Below, piece after piece: positions 19,908 through 28,845 of a stretch of DNA of 64,000 nucleotides. The notes under the pieces were generated by a model. The model searched no databases. It saw only the letters and a program-made list of their open reading frames with translations, and was not told where the DNA came from. Origin of the DNA: Pontibacter litorisediminis. GTDB lineage: Bacteria > Bacteroidota > Bacteroidia > Cytophagales > Hymenobacteraceae. The stretch covers positions 248,001-312,000 of the forward strand of contig NZ_JARDUA010000003.1 of NCBI RefSeq assembly GCF_029360645.1, given 5' to 3'. Position 1 is the stretch's first letter. Each line of letters opens with the position of its first letter. The position numbers and the translations under genes were made by a program.

Positions 19908-20783
19908 ATGCTATACTTCCTCGAGAACGATAACTATAAGGTGGGCATCGACACGCTGGGTGCCGAGCTGCACCACTTCATCAAGAAAGACGAGAACCTA
20001 GAGTTTATTTGGCAGGCCGACCCGCAGGTGTGGGCAGGGCACGCGCCCAACCTTTTCCCCATTGTGGGGGAGCTGCCGGGGCAGCAGTATACTTATGAAG
20101 GGCAGCAATACCAGATGAAGCGCCACGGCTTTGCCCGCCGCAAAGAGTTTGAGTTGGTGGAGGAGCACCATGACAAGCTGGTTTTCCAGCTGACCGAGGA
20201 CGAGGAGACGCTGCAGCAGTACCCGTTTCAGTTCAGGCTGCTGGTGGCGTACACGCTGGAGTGGAACAAGCTCTCGGTTACCTACCACGTGGCCAACACG
20301 GGCAAGCAGGCCTTATACTTCTCCGTTGGCGGCCACCCCGGCTTTAACGTGCCTTTTTACCCAAACGAGGCGTATGAAGATTACTTTATCGAGTTTGAGC
20401 AGGAGGAGACGCTGCACCGCCACCTGCTGAGCCGGGACGGCCTGCAGAACGGTGAGACCGAGCAGGTGATGGAGCAGGAGCGCGTGTTGCCGCTAAAGAG
20501 CAGCTACTTTTACAAGGACGCGCTGGTGTTTAAGGACATGCGGTCGGAGAAGGTGGTGCTGGGCAGCCACAGGAATGCCCGCCGCGTAGAGGTGGCGTTT
20601 GAGGGGTTCCCGTACCTGGGCATCTGGGGCAAGCCTGAGCACCCGCGCTACGTGTGCATTGAGCCTTGGTGCGGCATTGCCGGTAGGGTAGGTGAGAGCG
20701 GCGACATTACGGAGAAGGAGGGTATCAACCACCTGGGTCCGGAACAGAGCTTTGCCCGCACCTACAGCATTGCCATACTGTAA
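19908..20783 (+). CDS. Aldose 1-epimerase family protein (LacX-like)
   Basis: A 291-residue galactose mutarotase-like protein of the LacX subgroup. It has the GAELHHF start, PNLFPIVGEL, a KRHGFAR motif carrying a putative catalytic histidine, the GGHPGFNVPF motif with the second histidine, and the late PWCGIAGR segment. Such proteins interconvert sugar anomers or bind hexose phosphates. It follows the NadR-like kinase closely. A 22-bp hairpin lies about 105 bases downstream. Confidence 0.87.
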   Translation: MLYFLENDNYKVGIDTLGAELHHFIKKDENLEFIWQADPQVWAGHAPNLFPIVGELPGQQYTYEGQQYQMKRHGFARRKEFELVEEHHDKLVFQLTEDEETLQQYPFQFRLLVAYTLEWNKLSVTYHVANTGKQALYFSVGGHPGFNVPFYPNEAYEDYFIEFEQEETLHRHLLSRDGLQNGETEQVMEQERVLPLKSSYFYKDALVFKDMRSEKVVLGSHRNARRVEVAFEGFPYLGIWGKPEHPRYVCIEPWCGIAGRVGESGDITEKEGINHLGPEQSFARTYSIAIL

Positions 20784-20888
20784 GATCGGTGTTGGTTATT
20801 GGTTATTCGCGTCCGGGCGCTTACCCCCCATTCTCTAACTCTCTCTCTAACTCCTAAATTCTCTAACTTCTCCCAACTCTCTGACTTT

Positions 20889-20940
20889 GCAAGCAAAAAG
20901 CCCCGCTATGTATTCAAACATAGCGGGGCTTTTTGCTTGC
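20889..20940. terminator. 22-bp perfect hairpin terminator
   Basis: A perfect 22-bp stem (20889-20910 with 20919-20940; core GCCCCGCTATG) with internal A5/T5 tracts and an 8-base loop. It serves the epimerase-like gene (+) and the small membrane gene at 20948 (-). Confidence 0.9.
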
Positions 20941-20947
20941 AGTGTAC

Positions 20948-21196
20948 TCAGTGCAAGGAGGGTTCCGGAAACTTAGGAACCTTTATCTTCCTAATGTCAT
21001 ATTTTGGTTCGAAGTCGCTTACAGGTAGCGAAATGCCTGGCGGCAGGTCCAGGTCGGGCAGGTCATCACCTAGCGGCTCGCCTCCGTCGTCGTTGTCGGT
21101 GGATGGCGGGCGGTTATACTTGGTGCGCGGGGAAAAGGCATAGTATGCCAATATGGTTAACAATGCCACAGTATATAATATGCTGATCATCATCAC
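20948..21196 (-). CDS. Small single-pass membrane protein, 82 aa
   Basis: An 82-residue protein with one N-terminal hydrophobic segment (about 3-20, MMMISILYTVALLTILAYYA) followed by a proline- and aspartate-rich soluble tail (PLGDDLPDLDLPPGISLP). It ends against the strong terminator at 20889-20940, which supports a real gene. No family is recognised; the tail could be extracytoplasmic or cytoplasmic. Confidence 0.55.
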   Translation of the reverse strand: MMMISILYTVALLTILAYYAFSPRTKYNRPPSTDNDDGGEPLGDDLPDLDLPPGISLPVSDFEPKYDIRKIKVPKFPEPSLH

Positions 21197-21391
21197 GGTT
21201 CTCTTTTATTTTTCAACTTCTGCTGATCTCTCTGCATGGCAAAGTGTTTTACTTGCAAGCGGTAAAAACTATTGTGCCTTATTATGCTTTACAACGTACT
21301 TTGGGGCTAAGTGGTTATCCGTCAGAGGTAAAATTTAGCAGGTGCTGCAAACCTTGTGTTATGGCCTGCCCAAGTATAAATTAATCCTGTT

Positions 21392-21423
21392 TTTGGTTTA
21401 GAAGAGAAAGCGTCCTACCTTTG
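21392..21423 (+). promoter_or_regulatory. Bacteroidota-type promoter of the thiamine receptor gene
   Basis: TTTG at 21392-21395 (-33 type) and TACCTTTG at 21416-21423 (-7 type, consensus TAnnTTTG) are separated by 20 bases. The predicted start of transcription near 21427 coincides with the first paired base of the TPP riboswitch. Confidence 0.72.
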
Positions 21424-21426
21424 CCG

Positions 21427-21508
21427 GTACTCAGGGGTGCCCTATTATTTCGGGCTGAGATCATACCCATAGAACCTGATCCGGGTAATGCCGGCGAAGG
21501 GAGAGGTA
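21427..21508 (+). promoter_or_regulatory. TPP riboswitch (THI element)
   Basis: All conserved THI segments are present in order: GGGGTGCC (21434-21441), GGCTGAGA (21453-21460), ACCC, CCTGAT (21475-21480), GGGTAATGCC (21483-21492) and GCGAAGGGA (21493-21502). The outer stem is GTACTC near 21427 with GAGGTAC near 21502-21508. It lies 70-120 bases ahead of the TonB-dependent receptor start. Thiamine pyrophosphate binding is expected to shut off the receptor; whether through transcription or translation is not clear, since no T-rich terminator is obvious. Confidence 0.95.
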
Positions 21509-21580
21509 CGGGAAACAAAGTAGCAGGCGGCCGGCCCCTGGTCTGTCTGTATGTTTCACCATTTTCTTTTTCACAAACCA

Positions 21581-23998
21581 ATGAAAAGCTTTTTTATGGC
21601 ACTGGCAGCCATCATACTGCCATTGCAACTGTTGGCGCAGCACACCCTGAGCGGGCGTGTAAGCCATGCTGGCACAGGCGAGGCCCTGGCAGGCGCTACT
21701 GTAGTGGTGCTGGAGTCTAACACAGCTACGGCCACCGGCAGCGGCGGCACCTTCTCTTTCCCCAACCTCCCGGCTGGGGCTTATACTTTAAAAGTAACTT
21801 ACCTGGGCTTTGAGCAGCAGCAAACAAGTATAAACCTGCAGCAGGACAGGCAGGTGCAGGTTGCGCTGCGGCCACAGGCGCTGCAAACCGGCGAGGTGGT
21901 GGTGTCGGCCACGCGGGCCAGCGAGAAAACAGGCACCACATTTACCAACATAAGCAAGCAGGAGCTAGCTGAGCGCAACTTCGGGCAGGACCTGCCTTAC
22001 CTGCTGGAGCAGACGCCATCGGTGGTGGTGAACTCTGACGCCGGTGCGGGCGTGGGCTATACCGGCATCCGCATCCGGGGCTCCGACATCACCCGCATCA
22101 ACGTGACCGTGAACGGCATTCCGGTAAACGACTCGGAGAGCCACGGCACTTTCTTTGTGAACATGCCCGACCTGGCCTCTTCTATCGAGGACGTGCAGGT
22201 GCAGCGCGGCGTGGGTACCTCAACCAACGGCGCGGGCGCCTTTGGGGCCAGCCTGAACATCCGCACCATCGGCGTGAACCGCGAAGCCTATGCCGAGGCT
22301 GTTAACGCCTACGGTTCTTATAACACCTGGCGCCACTCGGTTTCATTCGGTTCCGGGCTGATCAACGACAAGTTCACCATCGACGGGCGCCTGTCCAAGA
22401 TCTCCTCCGACGGCTACATCGACCGGGCCTTCTCTGATCTGAAATCCTACTACCTGGCGGCGGGCTACCATGGCAAAACTGGCATGCTCAAGTTCGTGAC
22501 CTTCTCGGGCAAAGAGAAAACCTACCAGGCCTGGGATGGCGTGCCGGAGGAGAAGCTGGAGACCGACCGCACCTACAACGGCTTTACCTACGAGAACGAG
22601 ACCGACAACTACCAGCAGGACCACTACCAGCTGCACTACTCCAAAGACCTGCTGCCGCGCCTGAACCTGGGAGGCGCCTTCCACTTTACCCGCGGCCGCG
22701 GCTACTACGAGCAGTACAAGAATAACCAGAAGCTGGCCAACTACGGCATCGCGCCGGTGGTGCTGGGCGATACCACCATCAGCCGCTCCGACCTGATCCG
22801 CCAGAAGTGGCTGGATAACTATTTCTATGGCGCAACCTACGCCCTGAACTACACCGACGTGGCCGGCAAGCTGAACGCTACCCTGGGCGGCGCCTGGAAC
22901 AAGTATGACGGCGACCACTATGGCGAGGTGATCTGGACCCGCTACGCCTCCGACAGCAAGCTGGGGCAGCGCTACTACTTCAACAATGCCCTAAAAACCG
23001 ACTTCAACATCTTTGGGAAGGCAAACTACCAGCTCACCGAGCGCTTGGGCGTGTTCGGAGACCTGCAGTACCGCACCATTGCCTATAGTATAGATGGCGT
23101 GGACGACGACAACCGCGACGTGACGCAGGAGGCGGATTTCAGCTTTATCAACCCGAAGGCGGGCGTTACCTACCAGATAAGCGAAGGCCAGACGGCTTAT
23201 GCCTCCTATGCCGTGGGTAACCGCGAACCAGCCCGCTCCGACTTTACCGATAAGCCGCAGAACACCCAGGCCGGCGCTGCCGACCCGAAGGCAGAAACGC
23301 TCTACAACCTGGAGGCAGGCTACCGCCTGCGCGGCAGCAGGCAGGCAACACGCTACACGGTGGATGCCAACTTCTACTACATGGACTACGACAACCAACT
23401 GGTGCTGACCGGCCAACTGAACGACGTAGGCTCGCCGCTGCGCACCAACATCAAAGACAGCTACCGCACTGGTATGGAGTTGGCGGGTATGATCAGCTTT
23501 AATGAGGTGTTGGAGCTGAGCTCCAACGTTACCTTTAGCCGCAACAAGATCCGCAATTACACGGAGTACCTGTATGTGTATGATGCCGACTATAATGTAG
23601 AGGATGTGGTAGAGACGAACTATAACGAGACGGACATCTCTTTCTCGCCGGCCGTGGTGTCGGCGCATAAGCTGGAGGTGCAGCCAGTAAAGGGTTTCCG
23701 GGCGGCCATACTTTACAAAACCGTGGGCAAGCAGTACCTCGACAACACCGCCTCCGAAGATCGTAAGATCGATGCCTACCAGGTGGCTGACCTGCGCCTG
23801 CGCTATACGTTCAAGCCGTCGTTTATGCGGGAAGTGGAGCTGGCGCTGCTGGTGAACAACCTCTTTAACAAGGAGTATGTGGCCAATGGCTATACCTGGA
23901 GCGAGGCATATGTAGGCGACAACACCCGCTACGATTACAACTACTATTACCCGCAAGCCACCCGCAACTTCCTGCTGTCGGTGGGTGTGAAGTTTTAA
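21581..23998 (+). CDS. TonB-dependent receptor, predicted thiamine transporter
   Basis: An 805-residue outer-membrane receptor. The ATG at 21581 is preferred over 21551 because it begins the signal peptide (MKSFFMALAAIILPLQLLAQ). A carboxypeptidase-regulatory-like domain (about 22-100, LSGRVSHAGTGEALAGATV) is followed by a plug domain (about 110-230, with PSVVVNSDAGAG and GIRIRGSD) and a 22-strand-type barrel. The protein ends in a terminal phenylalanine (LLSVGVKF), the usual outer-membrane insertion signal. The TPP riboswitch ahead of it indicates uptake of thiamine or a precursor, as described for riboswitch-controlled receptors in Bacteroidota. Substrate is inferred from regulation. Confidence 0.93.
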   Translation: MKSFFMALAAIILPLQLLAQHTLSGRVSHAGTGEALAGATVVVLESNTATATGSGGTFSFPNLPAGAYTLKVTYLGFEQQQTSINLQQDRQVQVALRPQALQTGEVVVSATRASEKTGTTFTNISKQELAERNFGQDLPYLLEQTPSVVVNSDAGAGVGYTGIRIRGSDITRINVTVNGIPVNDSESHGTFFVNMPDLASSIEDVQVQRGVGTSTNGAGAFGASLNIRTIGVNREAYAEAVNAYGSYNTWRHSVSFGSGLINDKFTIDGRLSKISSDGYIDRAFSDLKSYYLAAGYHGKTGMLKFVTFSGKEKTYQAWDGVPEEKLETDRTYNGFTYENETDNYQQDHYQLHYSKDLLPRLNLGGAFHFTRGRGYYEQYKNNQKLANYGIAPVVLGDTTISRSDLIRQKWLDNYFYGATYALNYTDVAGKLNATLGGAWNKYDGDHYGEVIWTRYASDSKLGQRYYFNNALKTDFNIFGKANYQLTERLGVFGDLQYRTIAYSIDGVDDDNRDVTQEADFSFINPKAGVTYQISEGQTAYASYAVGNREPARSDFTDKPQNTQAGAADPKAETLYNLEAGYRLRGSRQATRYTVDANFYYMDYDNQLVLTGQLNDVGSPLRTNIKDSYRTGMELAGMISFNEVLELSSNVTFSRNKIRNYTEYLYVYDADYNVEDVVETNYNETDISFSPAVVSAHKLEVQPVKGFRAAILYKTVGKQYLDNTASEDRKIDAYQVADLRLRYTFKPSFMREVELALLVNNLFNKEYVANGYTWSEAYVGDNTRYDYNYYYPQATRNFLLSVGVKF

Positions 23999-24026
23999 GG
24001 TATAAATCCATACTTCTTAGAGAAGG

Positions 24027-24055
24027 AGCCCTGCCAGCTTGGCGGGGCTTTTTCT
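24027..24055 (+). terminator. Terminator after the TonB-dependent receptor
   Basis: A 10-bp stem (AGCCCTGCCA / TGGCGGGGCT, two wobble pairs) with a 3-base loop and a run of six T residues, 29 bases after the stop. Confidence 0.85.
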
Positions 24056-24178
24056 TTGACTAAGATTCTTGAGATTTATGGATTCTCAGGACAATGTGAA
24101 TAAACTGGCGCCGGTATCTGACCGGTGACGTAGGGTGTGTGCGAGTCTCCAGCCTCGCTTGGCTGTAGTGTTATAGCT

Positions 24179-24200
24179 GAGGCGCAATACGTTGCGCCTC
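24179..24200. repeat. GGCGCAA-type palindrome
   Basis: GAGGCGCAA / TTGCGCCTC, a 9-bp stem with loop TACG, followed by TCTACA-like sequence. Its outer GGCGCAA/TTGCGCC resembles the palindromes at 4596, 54737, 54834 and 62496. Confidence 0.6.
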
Positions 24201-24310
24201 TACAAAACCAAAAAGCCATGAACTTATAGTTATATGTGATACCAAGGGAGACAACAAATCCACCCTCCAACAATTTAGCCATCAAAATACACAGGTTATG
24301 CTTAAAATTT

Positions 24311-24318
24311 TAACTTTG
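24311..24318 (+). promoter_or_regulatory. TAnnTTTG -7 box ahead of gcdH
   Basis: TAACTTTG is an exact match to the Bacteroidota -7 consensus, 36 bases before the ATG at 24355. A -33 element is not evident. Confidence 0.5.
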
Positions 24319-24354
24319 CATAATACCCTAACGCTTTAACCTTAAAACAAAACT

Positions 24355-25533
24355 ATGGCTTACGAATCATCAGGAGCCCCTGATTACTATAACATTGACG
24401 ACCTGCTGACGGAGGAGCACCTGCTTATCCGCCAGACCATGCGCGACTTCGTGAAGCGCGAGATATCCCCGAACATTGAGCAGTGGGCGCAGGACGCGCA
24501 CTTTCCGTCTGAGATTGTGAAGAAGTTCGGCGAAGTGGGTGCTTTTGGCCCGACGATTCCAACCGAGTACGGCGGCGGCGGCCTCGACTACATCAGCTAC
24601 GGCATCATCATGCAGGAGATCGAGCGCGGCGACTCGGGCATGCGTTCCACGGCCTCGGTGCAGGGTTCGCTGGTGATGTACCCGATCTATAAGTATGGCT
24701 CGGAGGAGCAGCGCAAGAAGTACCTGCCCAAGCTGGCCAGCGGCGAGTGGCTCGGCTGCTTTGGCCTCACGGAGCCGGACTTCGGTTCCAACCCGGGCGG
24801 TATGATGACGAACATCAAAGACATGGGCGACCATTACCTGCTCAACGGGGCCAAGATGTGGATCTCGAACTCACCGGAATGCCAGGTGGCGGTGGTGTGG
24901 GCCAAAAACGAGGAAGGCCGCATCAAAGGCCTGATCGTGGAGCGCGGCATGGAAGGCTTCTCTACGCCCGAGATCCACAACAAGTGGAGCCTGCGCGCCA
25001 GCTGCACCGGCGAACTGGTGTTTGATAACGTGAAGGTGCCGAAAGAAAACCTGCTGCCGAACATCGACGGCTTGAAAGGGCCGCTGGGTTGCCTGGACTC
25101 TGCCCGTTACGGTATCTCCTGGGGTGCCATCGGTGCTGCTATCGATTGCTACGAGTCGGCACGCAAGTATAGCATGGAGCGCATTCAGTTCGACAAGCCG
25201 ATCGGGGGCTTCCAGCTCACGCAGAAGAAACTGGCCGAGATGCTGACCGAGATCACCAAAGCGCAGCTGCTGGCCTGGCGCCTGGGCACGCTCATGAACG
25301 AAGGCAAAGCCACCACGCAGCAGATCTCCCTGGCTAAGCGCAACAACGTGGACATGGCCCTGCATATCGCCCGCGAGGCGCGCCAGATACACGGTGGCAT
25401 GGGCATTACGGGCGAGTACCCGATCATGCGCCACATGATGAACCTGGAGTCGGTGATCACCTACGAGGGCACGCACGACATCCACCTGCTCATCACAGGC
25501 GCGGATATCACGGGTATCCCGGCGTTTAAATAG
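24355..25533 (+). CDS. gcdH: Acyl-CoA dehydrogenase, glutaryl-CoA dehydrogenase type
   Basis: A 392-residue FAD-dependent acyl-CoA dehydrogenase. GCFGLTEPDFGSNPGG is the first flavin signature and QIHGGMGITGEYPIMRHMMNLES the second. The ending TYEGTHDIHLLITGADITGI is characteristic of glutaryl-CoA dehydrogenases, with the catalytic base at E371. An arginine in GMRSTASVQ (about residue 98) corresponds to the one that holds the substrate carboxylate in that enzyme. The expected reaction is oxidative decarboxylation of glutaryl-CoA to crotonyl-CoA in lysine or tryptophan breakdown. It stands alone with its own terminator. The specific substrate is likely but not proven. Confidence 0.88.
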   Translation: MAYESSGAPDYYNIDDLLTEEHLLIRQTMRDFVKREISPNIEQWAQDAHFPSEIVKKFGEVGAFGPTIPTEYGGGGLDYISYGIIMQEIERGDSGMRSTASVQGSLVMYPIYKYGSEEQRKKYLPKLASGEWLGCFGLTEPDFGSNPGGMMTNIKDMGDHYLLNGAKMWISNSPECQVAVVWAKNEEGRIKGLIVERGMEGFSTPEIHNKWSLRASCTGELVFDNVKVPKENLLPNIDGLKGPLGCLDSARYGISWGAIGAAIDCYESARKYSMERIQFDKPIGGFQLTQKKLAEMLTEITKAQLLAWRLGTLMNEGKATTQQISLAKRNNVDMALHIAREARQIHGGMGITGEYPIMRHMMNLESVITYEGTHDIHLLITGADITGIPAFK

Positions 25534-25592
25534 ATCGTTGATCGTTATGCGTTGCTCGTTATTCGGGTGGCTACACAAAGTATAAAGTATAG

Positions 25593-25622
25593 CAAAGGCA
25601 GCCGCGGGAGTGGCTGCCTTTG
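25593..25622 (+). terminator. gcdH terminator
   Basis: A perfect 11-bp stem CAAAGGCAGCC / GGCTGCCTTTG with an 8-base loop, about 60 bases past the stop, followed by TTTG. The poly-T is short. Confidence 0.7.
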
Positions 25623-25625
25623 TTT

Positions 25626-25817
25626 GTCAGAATCTGGATTTACAGGATTTTAGGAGGGACAGGATGAGTAGGTTTACTTGTTGCTGGTGCGGGTTTGTAA
25701 CCCGTACCTTACTATGATGCAGGATTTATAATCCGGCTGGGGCGGAGGCCCAAACTATAGCTGGTTACGAGCAAGGACACCCGCGGCCTGTATAGACTTA
25801 TCAATCCTGTGCATCCT
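25626..25817. repeat. Degenerate intergenic palindromic elements
   Basis: The non-coding stretch between gcdH and the PLD gene. GTCAGAATC then GGATTTACAGGATT (25636-25649) faces an inverse TCAATCCTGT at 25801-25810. Inside are two small perfect palindromes, CGGGTTTGTAACCCG (25690-25704) and GGATTTATAATCC (25722-25734). No gene seen. Confidence 0.5.
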
Positions 25818-25833
25818 CTAACCCAGCCAAAAC

Positions 25834-26367
25834 CTACTCCTCTTCCTCCCCATACATTTCCTTGTACTTTTCGCCTGGGTTATACTTCATCATCTCCTGC
25901 CAAAGCCTGTCGAACTCGCGGCTGTAGTCCTGCACAATGCTATGGTTATCGGTCACCAGGATGTTCTCGTGGTTATAAAGGGCGGCGCTGCGGGTCCAGT
26001 TGTAGCTGCCGGTAAGCACACGCGCCTCGTCAAAAACAGCGAACTTGTGGTGCATGTGGCTGCGCGTCTTGTCGATCCGCACCTCCAGGCCCCGCACGGC
26101 CAGCTCCCGTATGTCCGAGCCGGTGTCGTGGAGCTTTTTGTTGTCCGTGATGATCCTGATACTTACCCCACGCTTGTAAGCCCGGATGATAGCCTCCGTA
26201 ATGCGGTTGTCGCTGATCGTGAACACGCAGATTTTTATACTTTCCTCCGCTTCATCCATACATTCCACAATGGCGTTGAGGCACTCGTCGCCGGGGCTGA
26301 AAAAAGCGTGGCTGGTGATTTTTTGCTGATGACCTTGCATGGGCGTAAGGTACGACAGCCGCATCAA
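25834..26367 (-). CDS. Phospholipase D-like single-HKD protein
   Basis: A 177-residue PLD-superfamily protein with a single HKD motif, HxKxxxxD at H106, K108 and D113, followed by the usual GSYNWT segment. Single-motif members work as homodimers and include nucleases (Nuc) and the mitochondrial PLD6 group; a domain such as this may cut nucleic acids or phosphodiesters. There is no signal peptide. The true start may be the in-frame Met at 26340 (MQGHQQKITS). The C-terminal EEEE tail is acidic. It is divergent from ruvB. Confidence 0.83.
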   Translation of the reverse strand: MMRLSYLTPMQGHQQKITSHAFFSPGDECLNAIVECMDEAEESIKICVFTISDNRITEAIIRAYKRGVSIRIITDNKKLHDTGSDIRELAVRGLEVRIDKTRSHMHHKFAVFDEARVLTGSYNWTRSAALYNHENILVTDNHSIVQDYSREFDRLWQEMMKYNPGEKYKEMYGEEEE

Positions 26368-26537
26368 TTTTAATAGCCTTTGTTGGAGGTATGCTAATGG
26401 GATTAGATTTATGGTGAATAACTATAAAATAATTAGCAAAATTGCGTAAATTCGTCAACTGAAATGGAGCGAAAGCACCGCCGAAACTGTTACCTTTAGG
26501 AGCAGCGAAAGCTCATTTTTTGTAGAAGATCATACTT

Positions 26538-27581
26538 ATGAGAGAAGATTATCTCACCGGCGAAAACGAGTACATGACGCCGGCCGAACGCGACATCGAC
26601 AAGGCCCTCCGCCCGCTCAGCTTCCGCGACTTTACGGGTCAGGACAAGGTGGTGGAAAACCTGAAGATATTTGTGCTGGCGGCCAAGCGCCGTGGCGAGG
26701 CCCTGGACCACGTGCTGCTGCATGGCCCTCCGGGTCTGGGTAAAACCACGCTCTCGCACATCATTGCCTCCGAGCTGGATGCCGGCATCAAAATGACCTC
26801 TGGACCGGTGCTGGACAAGCCAAGCGACCTGGCGGGCCTGCTCACCAACCTGGAGGCCAACGACGTGCTGTTCATCGACGAGATTCACCGCCTGAACCCG
26901 ATCGTGGAGGAGTACCTGTACTCGGCCATGGAGGACTATAAGATCGACATCATGCTGGATTCGGGTCCCAATGCCCGTTCCGTGCAGATCAGCCTGAACC
27001 CGTTTACGCTGATCGGGGCTACCACGCGCTCCGGTTTGCTGACGGCGCCGCTACGCGCGCGCTTCAGCATTAACTCGCGCCTGGAGTATTACGATGCCAC
27101 GCTGCTGACCTCGATCGTGAAGCGCTCTTCGGCGCTGCTGGGGGCGCCTATACACGAGGACGCCGCCTTCGAGATTGCCCGCCGTAGCCGCGGTACGCCG
27201 CGTATTGCCAACAACCTGCTGCGCCGCACCCGCGATTTTGCCCAGGTAAAAGGAGACGGCACGATTACGGTGGAGATCGCCAAGTTTGCCCTCAACGCGC
27301 TGGACGTGGACCACAACGGACTTGACGACATGGACAACCGCATCCTGATGACGATCATCGATAAGTTTAAAGGCGGTCCGGTAGGCATCAGCACCATTGC
27401 CACAGCCTGCGGCGAGGAGTCGGAGACGATTGAGGAAGTATACGAGCCGTTCCTGATCCAGGAAGGCTATATCAAGCGCACCGCCCGCGGCCGCGAGGCG
27501 ACTGAGCTGGCTTACCGTCACCTCGGCAAAATTCCGCCGCAGGAGATTGCCTCCGGCGGGCTTTTTAATCAACCGGAGTAA
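26538..27581 (+). CDS. ruvB: Holliday junction helicase subunit RuvB
   Basis: A 347-residue RuvB, the hexameric AAA+ motor that drives branch migration with RuvA. Walker A is GPPGLGKT (63-70) and Walker B is [10 protein letters not shown]. The RuvB-specific [17 protein letters not shown] sensor and the winged-helix C-terminus ([20 protein letters not shown]) are intact. ruvA and ruvC are not adjacent, as in many Bacteroidota. It ends with a clear terminator. Confidence 0.97.
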   Translation: MREDYLTGENEYMTPAERDIDKALRPLSFRDFTGQDKVVENLKIFVLAAKRRGEALDHVLLHGPPGLGKTTLSHIIASELDAGIKMTSGPVLDKPSDLAGLLTNLEANDVLFIDEIHRLNPIVEEYLYSAMEDYKIDIMLDSGPNARSVQISLNPFTLIGATTRSGLLTAPLRARFSINSRLEYYDATLLTSIVKRSSALLGAPIHEDAAFEIARRSRGTPRIANNLLRRTRDFAQVKGDGTITVEIAKFALNALDVDHNGLDDMDNRILMTIIDKFKGGPVGISTIATACGEESETIEEVYEPFLIQEGYIKRTARGREATELAYRHLGKIPPQEIASGGLFNQPE

Positions 27582-27603
27582 ATAAACTGTTTGTGATAAA
27601 GTG

Positions 27604-27634
27604 AAAAAGCAGGCTCTGATGGGCCTGCTTTTTT
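27604..27634 (+). terminator. ruvB terminator
   Basis: An 11-bp stem AAAAAGCAGGC / GCCTGCTTTTT with an 8-base loop and a T-run, 23 bases past the stop. Confidence 0.9.
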
Positions 27635-27721
27635 GTTTGGAGAAATATAGTACTTTAATATCTAATCAGAAGCAATCAGCTATTACTGCTCTCGCTAGAC
27701 GCGAGCGAGGAGTCTACTCTC

Positions 27722-28642
27722 TCAAATACATTTCAGATCTTCAATAACATCCCAAAAGTCGAACTCGTGTATTAGAGAAATATTGCGTCCTTGTTTGCGC
27801 ATGTTGATCGCTTTTTCCACTTTCCTACCGTAGCAGGCGAAAGCGTAACAAGGGTTACCACTATCACCAACAATAAGGTAATCGGTCTTTTGAGTTACAT
27901 CACTATTGATGTGGCCACCTAGATTTTGTATTTCAAGCTCTAATTCTTTTCTGGTTCCTCTGCTGAATAGTCCTGTCATGCAAAAACCTTTCCCGTCAAA
28001 TTGAACCTGAGGGTTAACGGTGCAAATGCCATTAACCTTTATTTGTGAAATCTCTGTTGCAATCTTCTCGGTAAGTTGCTCATCTGTCAACTTTACAAAT
28101 TCATTAAAATAAGCCATTAGGCGCCTACGTTCTCCATCATCTATCTTTCCGTCCGCCAATACATTTGTAATTAGTGTATATATTTCATCATATGGGTAGT
28201 AGGTATTTAGATGTTCATGATGCTCTAGCCATTCGTCTAGTTTCTTTACTTCTGTATCTGTAATCTTACCATCAGATAATATGCCATGGCAAAGGCCCTG
28301 TAATATTTGAAGATCAGCTGTTGCGAGGTCATAAAAAACTAAGCCCTGATCAGTAGCATACCTATCACAAAGCCAGTAAACATCTTCCATCAGCTCCAAG
28401 CGATTCCCACTGTCATTAGCAGCCTCGAGTATCGTTTGCATCAGACTTTTGAAAGGATTTCGTGTAATCAGATCATTGTGTTTCTCACACCACGATAGCA
28501 GCTCTTTAAATTCAGCATCATTTACTTCATTGTCTAAGACAATGCCTAATAATATACCTTTTAGTGAATTTATAGCCTTATCCATCTCGCTTAGACTGGT
28601 ATATTGTCTGTACTTCAGGCTCTCGTAGTTTTCTGATTCCAT
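27722..28642 (-). CDS. TerB-like helical repeats plus C-terminal BRCT domain protein
   Basis: A 306-residue protein. Three helical repeats (about 28-55, 117-145, 158-183) share a G-I-L-x-D-G-K-I-x-D-x-E pattern like that of TerB/tellurite-resistance helical proteins: LGIVLDNEVNDAEF, HGILSDGKITDTEV and NVLADGKIDDGER. About 212-300 is a BRCT domain of the DNA ligase type (GKGFCMTGLFSRGTRKELE, LGGHINSDVTQKTDYLIVGD, GRKVEKAI). BRCT modules bind DNA ends or phosphoproteins. The gene and its upstream region are visibly AT-rich against the neighbours and use AT-rich codons, suggesting transfer. No enzymatic motif is seen. Function unknown. Confidence 0.8.
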   Translation of the reverse strand: MESENYESLKYRQYTSLSEMDKAINSLKGILLGIVLDNEVNDAEFKELLSWCEKHNDLITRNPFKSLMQTILEAANDSGNRLELMEDVYWLCDRYATDQGLVFYDLATADLQILQGLCHGILSDGKITDTEVKKLDEWLEHHEHLNTYYPYDEIYTLITNVLADGKIDDGERRRLMAYFNEFVKLTDEQLTEKIATEISQIKVNGICTVNPQVQFDGKGFCMTGLFSRGTRKELELEIQNLGGHINSDVTQKTDYLIVGDSGNPCYAFACYGRKVEKAINMRKQGRNISLIHEFDFWDVIEDLKCI

Positions 28643-28837
28643 ATAAAGTTTGTTTTCGGTTAATAGTTTAATGCTAATATATAATAATATTGTTAATAAT
28701 TAATGTATTATTTGTGTAATTGTGAGATAAGTGTAAATATTTGATGTATTGGTTCTACATCTAAACCTTCATGTTTATTCACTATTAAAAAAACGATCTA
28801 GTTGATTCTCAATGACCAATCCGGACCTTTTTCTCCC

Positions 28838-28845
28838 TAACTTTG
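28838..28845 (+). promoter_or_regulatory. TAnnTTTG -7 box ahead of queG
   Basis: TAACTTTG lies 51 bases before the TTG start at 28896, at the end of an AT-rich stretch. Confidence 0.45.

Larger units (their letters stand above)
23999..24354. other. Intergenic gap with terminator, palindrome and promoter
   Basis: Holds the receptor gene's terminator, a GAGGCGCAA-tacg-TTGCGCCTC palindrome at 24179-24200, and the -7 box ahead of gcdH. No credible coding frame was seen. Confidence 0.7.

Noticed and set aside
22991..23956. 321-codon - strand frame
   Set aside because: Antisense of the TonB-dependent receptor barrel; shadow composition.
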